Of a DNA stretch of 6,781 bases, positions 1-4,986 are shown piece by piece. The notes below the pieces were generated by a model that saw nothing but the letters and a program-made list of their open reading frames with translations, had not been told where the DNA came from and did no database searches. This DNA comes from Alphaproteobacteria bacterium (GTDB lineage Bacteria > Pseudomonadota > Alphaproteobacteria > ATCC43930 > CGMCC-115725): the NCBI GenBank assembly GCA_030037055.1, contig JASHRZ010000279.1:1-6781 (forward strand), read 5' to 3'. Within the stretch, counting starts at the first letter, position 1. Each line of letters opens with the position of its first letter. A program made the position numbers and the translations under genes.

Positions 1-4
1 GGCC

Positions 5-18
5 ATGATCTAGGTCAA
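5..18. promoter_or_regulatory. FNR/FixK-type anaerobox-like dyad
   Basis: The plus strand reads ATGATCTAGGTCAA, which matches 12 of 14 positions of the FNR/FixK consensus TTGATCTAGATCAA. Such boxes bind CRP/FNR-family regulators (FixK or FNR/AadR in alphaproteobacteria) and control low-oxygen genes. The only visible neighbour is non-coding DNA, so the target would be a gene to the left of the window or an unrecognised one on the right. The dyad match is seen directly; function is inferred, since a 14-bp match can occur by chance. Confidence 0.4.
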
Positions 19-566
19 AAACTGAGCGAGGCCGACGCCGCAGGCAAGCCCGCTCGGCCATTGACGGCCAACGGCGACGCATCCGAGCTGCTTGGGCCTT
101 TAGGCCTAGTGACGTCCGGGTCCGGTCAAGGCCGGCAGTGCCGCCGCCGCCGGCAATGACCGCTCTCCCGTCGACTGCGGACTGCGGTCGCAGTACCGGA
201 GCTTCGTCCCAAGCCGACATCAGGATGGTATGCGGTCGACGGCGATTGCTCGACCAACGCGCGATAGCGACCTTCAAACGGTTCAGGATCATCGGTGCCA
301 GCCGCCGCGTCCGGCCAGGGCCCTGCACGAACTTCGCGCCGCACACGGCCGAGTTCAAGTGCTGATCCGCCGCCGATCAGCAGCGCCGCGCCTCGGGCGT
401 GCTCGGCGTTATCGACGCGAGGTTCCGCGCTGACGTCGCAGCCGGCGCGTTGAGCGGCGGTCGGGCGGACGCGCGGCGACATAGGCATGTCTGTCAAGAC
501 TGTCGCAGCATCGCACCTGACTGGCTCCTCAAGCGGCCGCGCCTCCGACGAGCGCCCTTCAGAATT
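19..566. other. No convincing gene; spacer downstream of metY
   Basis: I see no reliable gene here. A minus-strand frame is open from 497 to 126 (123 codons), but it lacks a Shine-Dalgarno sequence and a recognisable full-length domain. Its stretch RYRALVEQSP resembles the entry of a PAS domain, so it could be a fragment of a decayed sensor gene, though the resemblance is short. A perfect 8-bp inverted repeat (TGCTGATC 360-367, GATCAGCA 375-382, 7-nt loop) could form a hairpin, but no T-run follows on either strand. It lies about 185 bp beyond the metY stop. Confidence 0.4.
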
Positions 567-1862
567 TCATGAGACTGCGGCGAGCGCCTGCGTGAGATCG
601 GCGATGATGTCGTCGATATGCTCGATGCCGACCGCAAGGCGCACATAGCTATCGTTGACCCCCGTGCGTAGGCGATCCTCCGGCGAGAGCTGGGAGTGGG
701 TCGTCGATGCAGGATGAATGGCGAGGCTGCGCGCATCGCCGATATTGGCGACATGGTAGAAAAGCTGCAGCGCATCTATGAAGGCTCTCCCGGCGCCGAG
801 CCCGCCCTTGAGCTCGAACCCGACCAGGCCGCCATAGCCGCCCTTCAGATAGGTGTCGGCGCGCCGCCTTGCCTCGCCCTCCTGATAGGCGGGATGGATG
901 ACGCGGGTGACGGCGCGATGGCGCGCCAGGAAATCGGCCACAGCCTGCGTGTTCTCCGCGTGTCGCCTGATGCGCAGCGGCAACGTCTCCAGACCCTGGA
1001 TGAACTGGAAAGCGTTGAACGGACTCATGGCAGCGCCGATGTCGCGCAGCAACGTGACGCGGGCCTTGAGGATATAGGCAATCGGGCCGAGCGGCTTGGC
1101 CGCCTCATTCCAGATCGCGCCGTGATAGCTGGGGTCGGGTTTGCTAAGCGTCGGGAAACGGTCGGCATGAGCTGCCCAATCGAAATTGCCGCCATCGACG
1201 ATGATACCGCCGATCGAGGTGCCGTGGCCGCCGATGTATTTGGTGGTCGAATGCACCACCACCGCCGCGCCATGCTCGATTGGCCGGCACAGGATGGGAG
1301 CCGCGGTATTGTCGACGATCAGTGGCACGCCGAGCGTGCGGCCGATCGCCGCCACCTCGGCAATGGGAAACACCTGCAGCTTCGGATTGGGCAGCGTCTC
1401 GGCGAAATAGGCGCGTGTCTTCCCGTCGGTGGCGCGCGCGAACGCCTCGGGATCCTCTGGGTCGACGAAGCGCGCCTCGATGCCCAGCGACCTGAAGGTG
1501 TTGGCGAAGAGGTTCCAGGTACCGCCATAAAGATCGGTCGAGGTGACGAAATTATCGCCGGCATGTGCGATGTTCTGGATGGCGATGAACTCCGCTGCCT
1601 GCCCTGAGGCGAGCGCCAGCGCCGCGGCACCGCCCTCGAGCGAAGCGATGCGCTCCTCGAGCACGGCGCAGGTCGGGTTCATGATCCGGGTGTAGATGTT
1701 GCCGAGCTCTTCCAGTCCAAAGAGGCGCGCCGCATGGCCAGTGTCGCGGAACTGATAGGATGTCGTCTGATAGATCGGTACTGCCACCGCGCCGGTCGCG
1801 GGGTCGTCGCGATAGCCCGCATGGAGCGCGATCGTCTCGGGATGGTGCCAACGCGTGGCCAT
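567..1862 (-). CDS. metY: O-acetylhomoserine sulfhydrylase (O-acetylhomoserine aminocarboxypropyltransferase)
   Basis: A cytoplasmic PLP enzyme of the Cys/Met metabolism family. It condenses O-acetylhomoserine with sulfide to give homocysteine, the direct-sulfhydrylation route to methionine. The 431-residue length is normal for MetY. Visible motifs are YTRIMNPT (57-64, phosphate-binding Tyr and Arg from the neighbouring subunit), ASGQAA (85-90), DLYGGT (110-115), VDNT with the pyridine-binding Asp184, and HSTTKYIGGHGT with PLP lysine Lys208. The region SKPDPSYHG and the GGIIVDGG loop are MetY-like rather than MetB-like. The frame is open up to 1943, but ATG 1862 is preferred: AGGAG lies 8 nt upstream (1871-1875) and the family N-terminus begins there (ETIALHAG). 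It is the last gene of an operon headed by a SAM-II riboswitch. A MetZ-like preference for O-succinylhomoserine cannot be excluded from sequence alone. Confidence 0.95.
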   Translation of the reverse strand: MATRWHHPETIALHAGYRDDPATGAVAVPIYQTTSYQFRDTGHAARLFGLEELGNIYTRIMNPTCAVLEERIASLEGGAAALALASGQAAEFIAIQNIAHAGDNFVTSTDLYGGTWNLFANTFRSLGIEARFVDPEDPEAFARATDGKTRAYFAETLPNPKLQVFPIAEVAAIGRTLGVPLIVDNTAAPILCRPIEHGAAVVVHSTTKYIGGHGTSIGGIIVDGGNFDWAAHADRFPTLSKPDPSYHGAIWNEAAKPLGPIAYILKARVTLLRDIGAAMSPFNAFQFIQGLETLPLRIRRHAENTQAVADFLARHRAVTRVIHPAYQEGEARRRADTYLKGGYGGLVGFELKGGLGAGRAFIDALQLFYHVANIGDARSLAIHPASTTHSQLSPEDRLRTGVNDSYVRLAVGIEHIDDIIADLTQALAAVS

Positions 1863-1866
1863 ATTG

Positions 1867-1998
1867 TCATCTCCTCTTAGTGTGTGCTTCGGTTGACGTA
1901 GCAAAGACCGGCCTGAGGAACACCAAGTCGGCTCTGCCGACATCGAGCCCGGTGCAGTCGAGCGCGGCGAGCACGACGCAATGGCCGATCGAGCCCAT
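1867..1998 (-). CDS. Possible 43-residue ORF between the small gene and metY
   Basis: A short frame from ATG 1998 to TGA 1867-1869, ending 4 nt before the metY start and overlapping its ribosome binding site. It lies in the same frame as the 73-residue gene upstream, separated only by that gene's TGA and six codons. Codon third positions are mostly G or C over the first 30 codons, as expected of coding DNA in this genome. No Shine-Dalgarno sequence is evident, and I recognise no family. It may be a translationally coupled leader, the decayed 3' end of a longer upstream gene, or chance. Confidence 0.2.
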   Translation of the reverse strand: MGSIGHCVVLAALDCTGLDVGRADLVFLRPVFATSTEAHTKRR

Positions 1999-2016
1999 GC
2001 CAGTGTGAATGAAGCC

Positions 2017-2238
2017 TCAGGCGGCGCAGCGGCAACAAGCGGTGCTCCGAAGCCGCGCCTGCGCCCGGCCGATGACGCTGCGTAGAGCGCTCTCGGTGAC
2101 CTGGTCGTAGCGCATGATCTGATGCACCAGCGGATCGGCCAGGACGTCTTCGAGGCGTGGCTCGATCCCGGCCCGCGCCCAGGGATCGCGCGATGCCGCG
2201 CATGGCGGCCGTGTCACTATGTTGCGAAAATGCACCAT
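2017..2238 (-). CDS. Small hypothetical protein, 73 residues, in the SAM-II-controlled metY operon
   Basis: I do not recognise a named function. The protein is soluble-looking, with no signal peptide or membrane segment. It has an N-terminal stretch HFRNIVTRPP, a central acidic and hydrophobic segment EPRLEDVLADPLVHQIMRYD that resembles short uncharacterised rhizobial proteins, and a basic tail ending in a Cys pair plus one Cys (CCRC). ATG 2238 is preferred over the longer frame (to 2280). GAGGA lies just upstream of it, AAGGAG about 11 nt upstream, and the extra upstream residues look like translated leader. The gene sits between the riboswitch and metY with a 154-bp gap before metY, so it should be co-transcribed and SAM-repressed. 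A link to sulfur metabolism is inferred from position only. Confidence 0.7.
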   Translation of the reverse strand: MVHFRNIVTRPPCAASRDPWARAGIEPRLEDVLADPLVHQIMRYDQVTESALRSVIGRAQARLRSTACCRCAA

Positions 2239-2307
2239 GACGTCCTCGTCTCCTTTTTCTCCGCGCGCGGCGGAACTCATCGCGGAAGGCGGGCCCGGTC
2301 ATAACAA

Positions 2308-2337
2308 GCCCGCCGCAGCATGAGAGCCTCGGCGGGC
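2308..2337 (-). terminator. Hairpin downstream of the SAM-II aptamer (possible expression platform)
   Basis: On the minus strand the 8-bp stem GCCCGCCG/CGGCGGGC (arms 2330-2337 and 2308-2315) encloses a 14-nt loop and is followed by TTGTTATG, a short T-rich stretch. It starts a few bases after the aptamer, in the untranslated leader. It could act as an attenuator, with the riboswitch deciding between termination and readthrough. The T-run is weak and no alternative antiterminator helix is obvious, so translational control or a mere structural hairpin is also possible. Confidence 0.4.
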
Positions 2338-2340
2338 GCC

Positions 2341-2400
2341 AGGCGCTTTAGCTGCATTTGTTACGCGCCCGCAAGCTGTCTGCTTCAAATCGGCGCGAGA
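2341..2400 (-). ncRNA. SAM-II riboswitch aptamer (metA motif)
   Basis: A cis-acting RNA that binds S-adenosylmethionine and represses downstream methionine genes. In transcript order it has the P1 5' arm CGCGCC (2397-2392), the loop strand ATTTG (2390-2386), the P1 3' arm GGCGCG (2369-2364), the pseudoknot partner CAAAT (2360-2356), and the conserved GCAGCTAAA tail (2355-2347). This order and the tail match the SAM-II class known from alphaproteobacteria, and both helices are perfectly complementary. A sigma70-like promoter ends just upstream, so the aptamer is at or near the 5' end of the mRNA. It controls the 73-residue gene and metY. Confidence 0.9.
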
Positions 2401-2405
2401 TCGAT

Positions 2406-2434
2406 ATCATCTCAACACATCCAGAGAATGTCAA
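2406..2434 (-). promoter_or_regulatory. Sigma70-type promoter of the riboswitch-metY operon
   Basis: On the minus strand a perfect TTGACA -35 box (2434-2429) is followed by 17 nt and GATGAT (2411-2406), which matches 4 of 6 bases of TATAAT. The surrounding DNA is unusually AT-rich for this window. Transcription would begin around 2398-2401, exactly where the SAM-II aptamer starts, which supports the assignment. Confidence 0.65.
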
Positions 2435-2892
2435 TAAGAACTTAATAACATAAAGCTAATGTTTTTAAGGCATGATTGACAGGCCGAGTTAGTGTTTTGT
2501 GGGCCCAGGCAAGCCGCGGGTCGACATGTCGGCGACCGCACAATGGTGCGTCGGGACGGCAGAAGCCACGCTCAATTGCGCCACCTCTAGCCGCATGATC
2601 CTCGCGGCAGGTCCAGTAAACGCTGGTTCGCAGCTCAATTCCTCGCTAAAGCGCATTTACGTTGGCACTTCATGTGGGCGCGTGCAGCGCGGTCCAACCC
2701 ACAGCCGCCTCCGCAAACGCATGGCTATGCTTTGCGGGAGTTTAGGTCCGATATAGAATGCTGAATATGAAGGAGATTGAGCTCATGCTTCAGTAGACGC
2801 GACTAGCCGCCGGAGCTATCGCATGCAAATCTAAGCGGATCATCTGGCACGCGAGTGCGCTCTTGTTTCCGTCGATCGCAATGGAGGTGTCT
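2435..2892. other. No convincing gene; spacer between the metY operon promoter and ohr
   Basis: The stretch begins AT-rich (2435-2470) and then returns to GC-rich sequence. A plus-strand frame with a GTG start (2499-2756, 85 codons) has no Shine-Dalgarno sequence and no recognisable domain. No convincing ohr promoter is visible. I looked for an OhrR-type operator (TACAATT-AATTGTA-like dyad) upstream of ohr and saw none. Short palindromes such as GCATGC (2822-2827) are too common to interpret. Confidence 0.5.
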
Positions 2893-3330
2893 GTGGATAA
2901 GATCAAGCCGCTCTTCACAGCAAAGGCCACCGCCACGGGCGGCCGCAACGGACATACCGCGAGCAGCGATGGCATCGTCCAGGCGGACCTGTCGGTGCCG
3001 AAGGAGATGGGTGGCCCGGGCAAGCCAAACACGGCGACACCCGAGCATCTGTTCGCAGCTGGCTATGCCGCGTGTTTCGGCGGGGCCCTCGATTTTGTCG
3101 CCAAGCAGCAGAAGAAGGACGCGAGCAAGGCGCAAGTCACCTGCGCCGTGTCAATTGGGCCGCGCGAAGGCGGCGGGTTTGGCCTCGCCGTGATGATGCA
3201 CGTCGAAAACAAGAGCCTGCCGCAGTCCGATTTAGCCGCGCTTGTGAAGGAAGCACATGAGAAGATCTGTCCCTACTCGCATGCGACGCGAGGCAACGTC
3301 GATGTCCGGTTTGAGGTCACGGGCAAGTAG
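2893..3330 (+). CDS. ohr: Organic hydroperoxide resistance protein (OsmC/Ohr family peroxidase)
   Basis: A cytoplasmic, homodimeric thiol peroxidase that reduces organic and fatty-acid hydroperoxides, normally recycled by lipoylated partners. From the GTG at 2893 the protein has 145 residues, typical of Ohr. It shows TATGGR with Arg18, PEHLFAAGYAACF with Glu51 and the peroxidatic Cys61, and ICPYSHATRGN with the resolving Cys126. The Arg, Glu and two Cys are the Ohr active site, and they separate it from OsmC proper. An additional Cys84 sits in the VTCAVSIG strand. The frame is open from 2863. GTG 2893 is favoured because GGAGG (2883-2887) lies 5 nt upstream and Arg falls at position 18 as in characterised Ohr. 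ATG 2881 is the main alternative but has no Shine-Dalgarno sequence. No ohrR (MarR-type) gene lies nearby. Confidence 0.95.
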   Translation: MDKIKPLFTAKATATGGRNGHTASSDGIVQADLSVPKEMGGPGKPNTATPEHLFAAGYAACFGGALDFVAKQQKKDASKAQVTCAVSIGPREGGGFGLAVMMHVENKSLPQSDLAALVKEAHEKICPYSHATRGNVDVRFEVTGK

Positions 3331-3694
3331 CTGCGTTCGGTCGCCGATCGGGAGGTCCGTGTCGGCAGCGCCGAAAAAGGTCCGATTGTGGAAGCTGTCT
3401 ATCGCATCATCAGCCGGGCCCGATCTGAAGAAGCTTAGGCCGCTCGACAGCGAGTGAGCGCGAGCTGATCAGGCCCATCGTCCTGTGCGCTGCTGCCAGC
3501 CATCGCCTCGACCGTCGCGGCCAATGCGCGCACGTTAGTTGCAATCGACCTTCCTGCGCGCACGTTCATCAGTTCGCCAGAACAATCGCAGCCGGGACGC
3601 TGGCCGTCGCTAGTCCCACGCGGTCTGCCGGGGGTTGCTGAGGCTAGGCGAATGGGCAATAACATCGCCCCTGGCAAGCATCGTTGGGGGAAGG
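3331..3694. other. No convincing gene; spacer between ohr and the L,D-transpeptidase gene
   Basis: Nothing here can be named. The ohr frame stays open after its TAG until 3435 (about 35 codons), with only moderate G/C at third positions. On the minus strand a 44-codon frame (3569-3435) has fair codon bias but no Shine-Dalgarno sequence. A 12-bp direct repeat (TGCGCGCACGTT at 3525-3536 and 3555-3566, period 30 bp) lies in it and encodes NVRA twice when read on the minus strand. No clear terminator for ohr is visible. Confidence 0.4.
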
Positions 3695-4228
3695 ATGTCT
3701 CAGGGCCACCTGCCGAGCCGCCGTCGAGTGTGTTTCGGACTGCCGATCGTGGCCGCCGGGCTCGCAACCGGCTTGGCGACCGCCCAAGCCCGGGAGGACG
3801 TCGCGAAAGCCGATCTTATCGTGGTCGTAAAATCGGCGCGCAAGCTGATGCTGCTGTGTGCTGGAAGACGCCTCGGAACCTTCCCGATCGCGCTCGGTGC
3901 CCGGCCGATCGGGCCCAAGCGCGCGGAGGGCGACGCGCGCACGCCGGAGGGACTTTACTGGATCGATGGCCTCAATCCCTATAGCCGATTCTACCGCGCG
4001 CTGCACCTCTCTTACCCCAATGAGGAGGACGTGCAACAGGCGCACGCGGCCGGCGTGTCGCCAGGCGGAAATATCGAAATCCACGCCCTTCCGGCTGGTT
4101 ACGCCCATTACGACCCCCCGGCCTTCCGCGAAGACTGGACCGATGGCTGCATCGCCGTCAGCAACCGCGCGATGGATGCGATCTGGGCGAGGGTCGACCT
4201 GGGCACGGCGGTCGAGATACTGGCTTAG
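3695..4228 (+). CDS. L,D-transpeptidase (YkuD) family protein, exported
   Basis: Proteins of this family have a YkuD catalytic domain that forms or edits L,D-crosslinks in peptidoglycan or attaches proteins to it, acting in the periplasm. From ATG 3695 the product has 177 residues. Residues 1-32 form a signal peptide with a basic SRRR region (8-11), a hydrophobic core and an AQA cleavage site near 32. The double arginine is vaguely Tat-like. The YkuD domain spans about 40-176: an early strand LIVVVKSARKLMLL, GDARTPEGLYWI (79-90), the active-site His130 in EIHALP, and DWTDGCIAVSN with the catalytic Cys152. This DWTxGCIAVSN form is the ErfK/YafK-like variant of the canonical HGC motif. The frame extends to 3635, but 3695 places the signal peptide at the N-terminus and follows a G-rich stretch (3686-3694). 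No partner gene is adjacent, so the substrate is unknown. Confidence 0.88.
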   Translation: MSQGHLPSRRRVCFGLPIVAAGLATGLATAQAREDVAKADLIVVVKSARKLMLLCAGRRLGTFPIALGARPIGPKRAEGDARTPEGLYWIDGLNPYSRFYRALHLSYPNEEDVQQAHAAGVSPGGNIEIHALPAGYAHYDPPAFREDWTDGCIAVSNRAMDAIWARVDLGTAVEILA

Positions 4229-4276
4229 GCTGCGCTTCCGCCCCGCCGTTCCCGGCCGGCAGCGACGCCACATGCC

Positions 4277-4489
4277 TCATTTGCCGCGACAGTTTGGCGG
4301 ACGAGGTGCGCCTTCGCCATGCGGAGCGATGTCTTCGACCTTGATGCTGACCACGTCACAGCCTCGGAACTTGCTGTCGATAGCGAAGTTGAACATGACA
4401 AGGTCTCGGATGCGGCCATCGGCTCTGAGCTTTGAGCGAATCGATCAGGCATGTTTGAGCAGCAATGGCGGTTTGGCGGCGATCGACTT
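4277..4489 (-). pseudogene. Decayed tyrosine recombinase (phage integrase family) fragment
   Basis: Reading leftward from 4489, one frame gives KSIAAKPPLLLKHA, a TGA stop (4447-4445), then SIRSKLRADGR, IRDLVMFNFAIDSKFRGCD and VVSIKVEDIAPHG. This matches the N-terminal part of the short rhizobial-type tyrosine recombinases, whose usual form is KPPLxPKHVWxIRxxL...RDLAMFNLAIDSKLRGCD. The TGA sits where the family has the conserved Trp, so it looks like a TGG-to-TGA nonsense change. Similarity fades after about 4316, although the frame runs on to a stop at 4277. The catalytic Arg/His/Arg/Tyr domain is absent and the first residues are lost into the istA remnant. It is non-functional and convergent with the L,D-transpeptidase gene 48 bp away. 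Confidence 0.75.
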
Positions 4490-4497
4490 TCTAACGC

Positions 4498-4608
4498 TGT
4501 GCGACCGATGCCGACCGATCGCGCGATTACCCGCTCGCTCGTCCCACAGGCGTACTTGCGGCGCAGAACTTCTCGAATCTTCCGCATCGGCAATCTCTCG
4601 GCGGGCAT
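4498..4608 (-). pseudogene. istA: Truncated istA, N-terminal fragment of an IS21-family transposase
   Basis: ATG 4608, preceded by GGAGG (4613-4617), starts a product whose first 37 residues match the IstA N-terminus: MPAERLPMRKIREVLRRK, then a helix-turn-helix-like segment ERVIARSVGIGRT. After GRT the IS21-like sequence stops abruptly and the DNA becomes the recombinase relic read in another frame. The frame itself remains open to 4225, but those residues have no transposase character. The DDE catalytic domain and istB are missing, so the fragment cannot support transposition. Confidence 0.7.
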
Positions 4609-4695
4609 CGGACCTCCCCCTTGCGAACCGCAAAAGGGAGCGACCTTGCCCGGTCAGACTGCCGACGACGACCCCGCTTCACCCCATCAACAGGG

Positions 4696-4806
4696 TGGCC
4701 ACCTTCGATCGGGTTGGCTGCCTTCGATCAGAACGGGTGGCCGCCTTCCGTCGGAATCAGTGGCCGCTTTCCCTTGGAACCGGTGGCCGCCTTGCCTCGG
4801 ATTCCG
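4696..4806. repeat. Five tandem degenerate repeats, 23-bp period, at the IS21 end
   Basis: Copies begin with TGGC at 4696, 4715, 4738, 4761 and 4784, giving spacings of 19, 23, 23 and 23 bp. The plus-strand core is TGGCCGCCTTC, followed 4 nt later by GGAAnC. Copies 1 and 2 share CCTTCGATC, while copies 3 to 5 are closest to the consensus. Two-turn spacing places the cores on the same face of the helix, as expected for binding of several transposase molecules. Confidence 0.8.
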
Positions 4807-4808
4807 CA

Positions 4809-4986
4809 CTCGGACCGCACGAGACGCCCGCTGCGGGAGGACAAGCCGGCGCAAGAACCCCGACGTGCGGTGGCCGCACCGTCAGTCGCCGAAATGCCGA
4901 TCGGAGGGGCGGCCCAGCGCTTGCAAAAACGAAGCAGTTCAAGCGCTAGCCAGCACCGCGCTGCGTCTCCTGCGAAGACCCGCTTC
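4809..4986. other. Spacer between the IS remnant and the chemoreceptor gene
   Basis: No gene is recognised. Two perfect inverted repeats are present: GTGCGG-TGG-CCGCAC at 4865-4879, and the longer one annotated separately at 4916-4947. The first resembles IS repeat cores (TGGCCGC) but is out of phase with the array, so I treat it as chance. Confidence 0.4.
4916..4947 (-). terminator. Inverted repeat after the chemoreceptor gene, possible terminator
   Basis: Perfect 8-bp arms AGCGCTTG (4916-4923) and CAAGCGCT (4940-4947) flank a 16-nt loop, about 40 nt past the stop of the leftward chemoreceptor gene. The loop contains a T-run on the minus strand, but no T-run follows the stem, so this is a poor intrinsic terminator. 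It could instead be a mRNA 3'-end stabiliser or a protein site. Confidence 0.3.

Larger units (their letters stand above)
4498..4808 (-). mobile_element. IS21-family insertion sequence remnant, left end
   Basis: The remnant holds the start of istA, about 80 bp of untranslated leader, and a terminal array of five repeats. IS21-family elements typically end in 5'-TG...CA-3' and carry several transposase-binding repeats at each end. Here the outermost plausible terminus on the minus strand is TGCGGAATCC, starting at 4808. The internal boundary near 4498 is a deletion or recombination junction, and the rest of the element, including the right end, is absent from the window. The exact terminus is an inference. 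Confidence 0.6.

Noticed and set aside
126..497. 123-codon minus-strand frame with a PAS-like RYRALVEQSP stretch
   Set aside because: The resemblance covers only about 10 residues, the rest is Arg-rich, and no ribosome binding site is present; not enough to call a gene or pseudogene.
696..1607. 303-codon plus-strand frame opposite metY
   Set aside because: It is the antisense shadow of a clear full-length metY; high GC keeps antisense frames open.
1877..2302. 141-codon minus-strand frame overlapping the 73-residue gene
   Set aside because: Arg-rich low-information translation in another frame; it starts in the riboswitch hairpin region and has no ribosome binding site.
2499..2756. 85-codon plus-strand frame with a GTG start
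   Set aside because: No Shine-Dalgarno sequence, no domain and unremarkable codon bias; kept as spacer.
2760..2892. OhrR operator upstream of ohr
   Set aside because: No TACAATT/AATTGTA-type dyad is present and no ohrR gene is nearby.
3331..3435. Continuation of the ohr frame past its TAG
   Set aside because: Ohr is already full length (145 residues) and the continuation has weak third-position bias, so readthrough or a split gene is unlikely.
4696..4806. CRISPR-like array
   Set aside because: The copies are degenerate, directly adjacent and lack unique spacers; the position upstream of istA fits IS21 terminal repeats.
3858..4949. 363-codon plus-strand frame
   Set aside because: It crosses the L,D-transpeptidase gene in another frame and then the IS scar; Arg/Ser/Pro-rich shadow.
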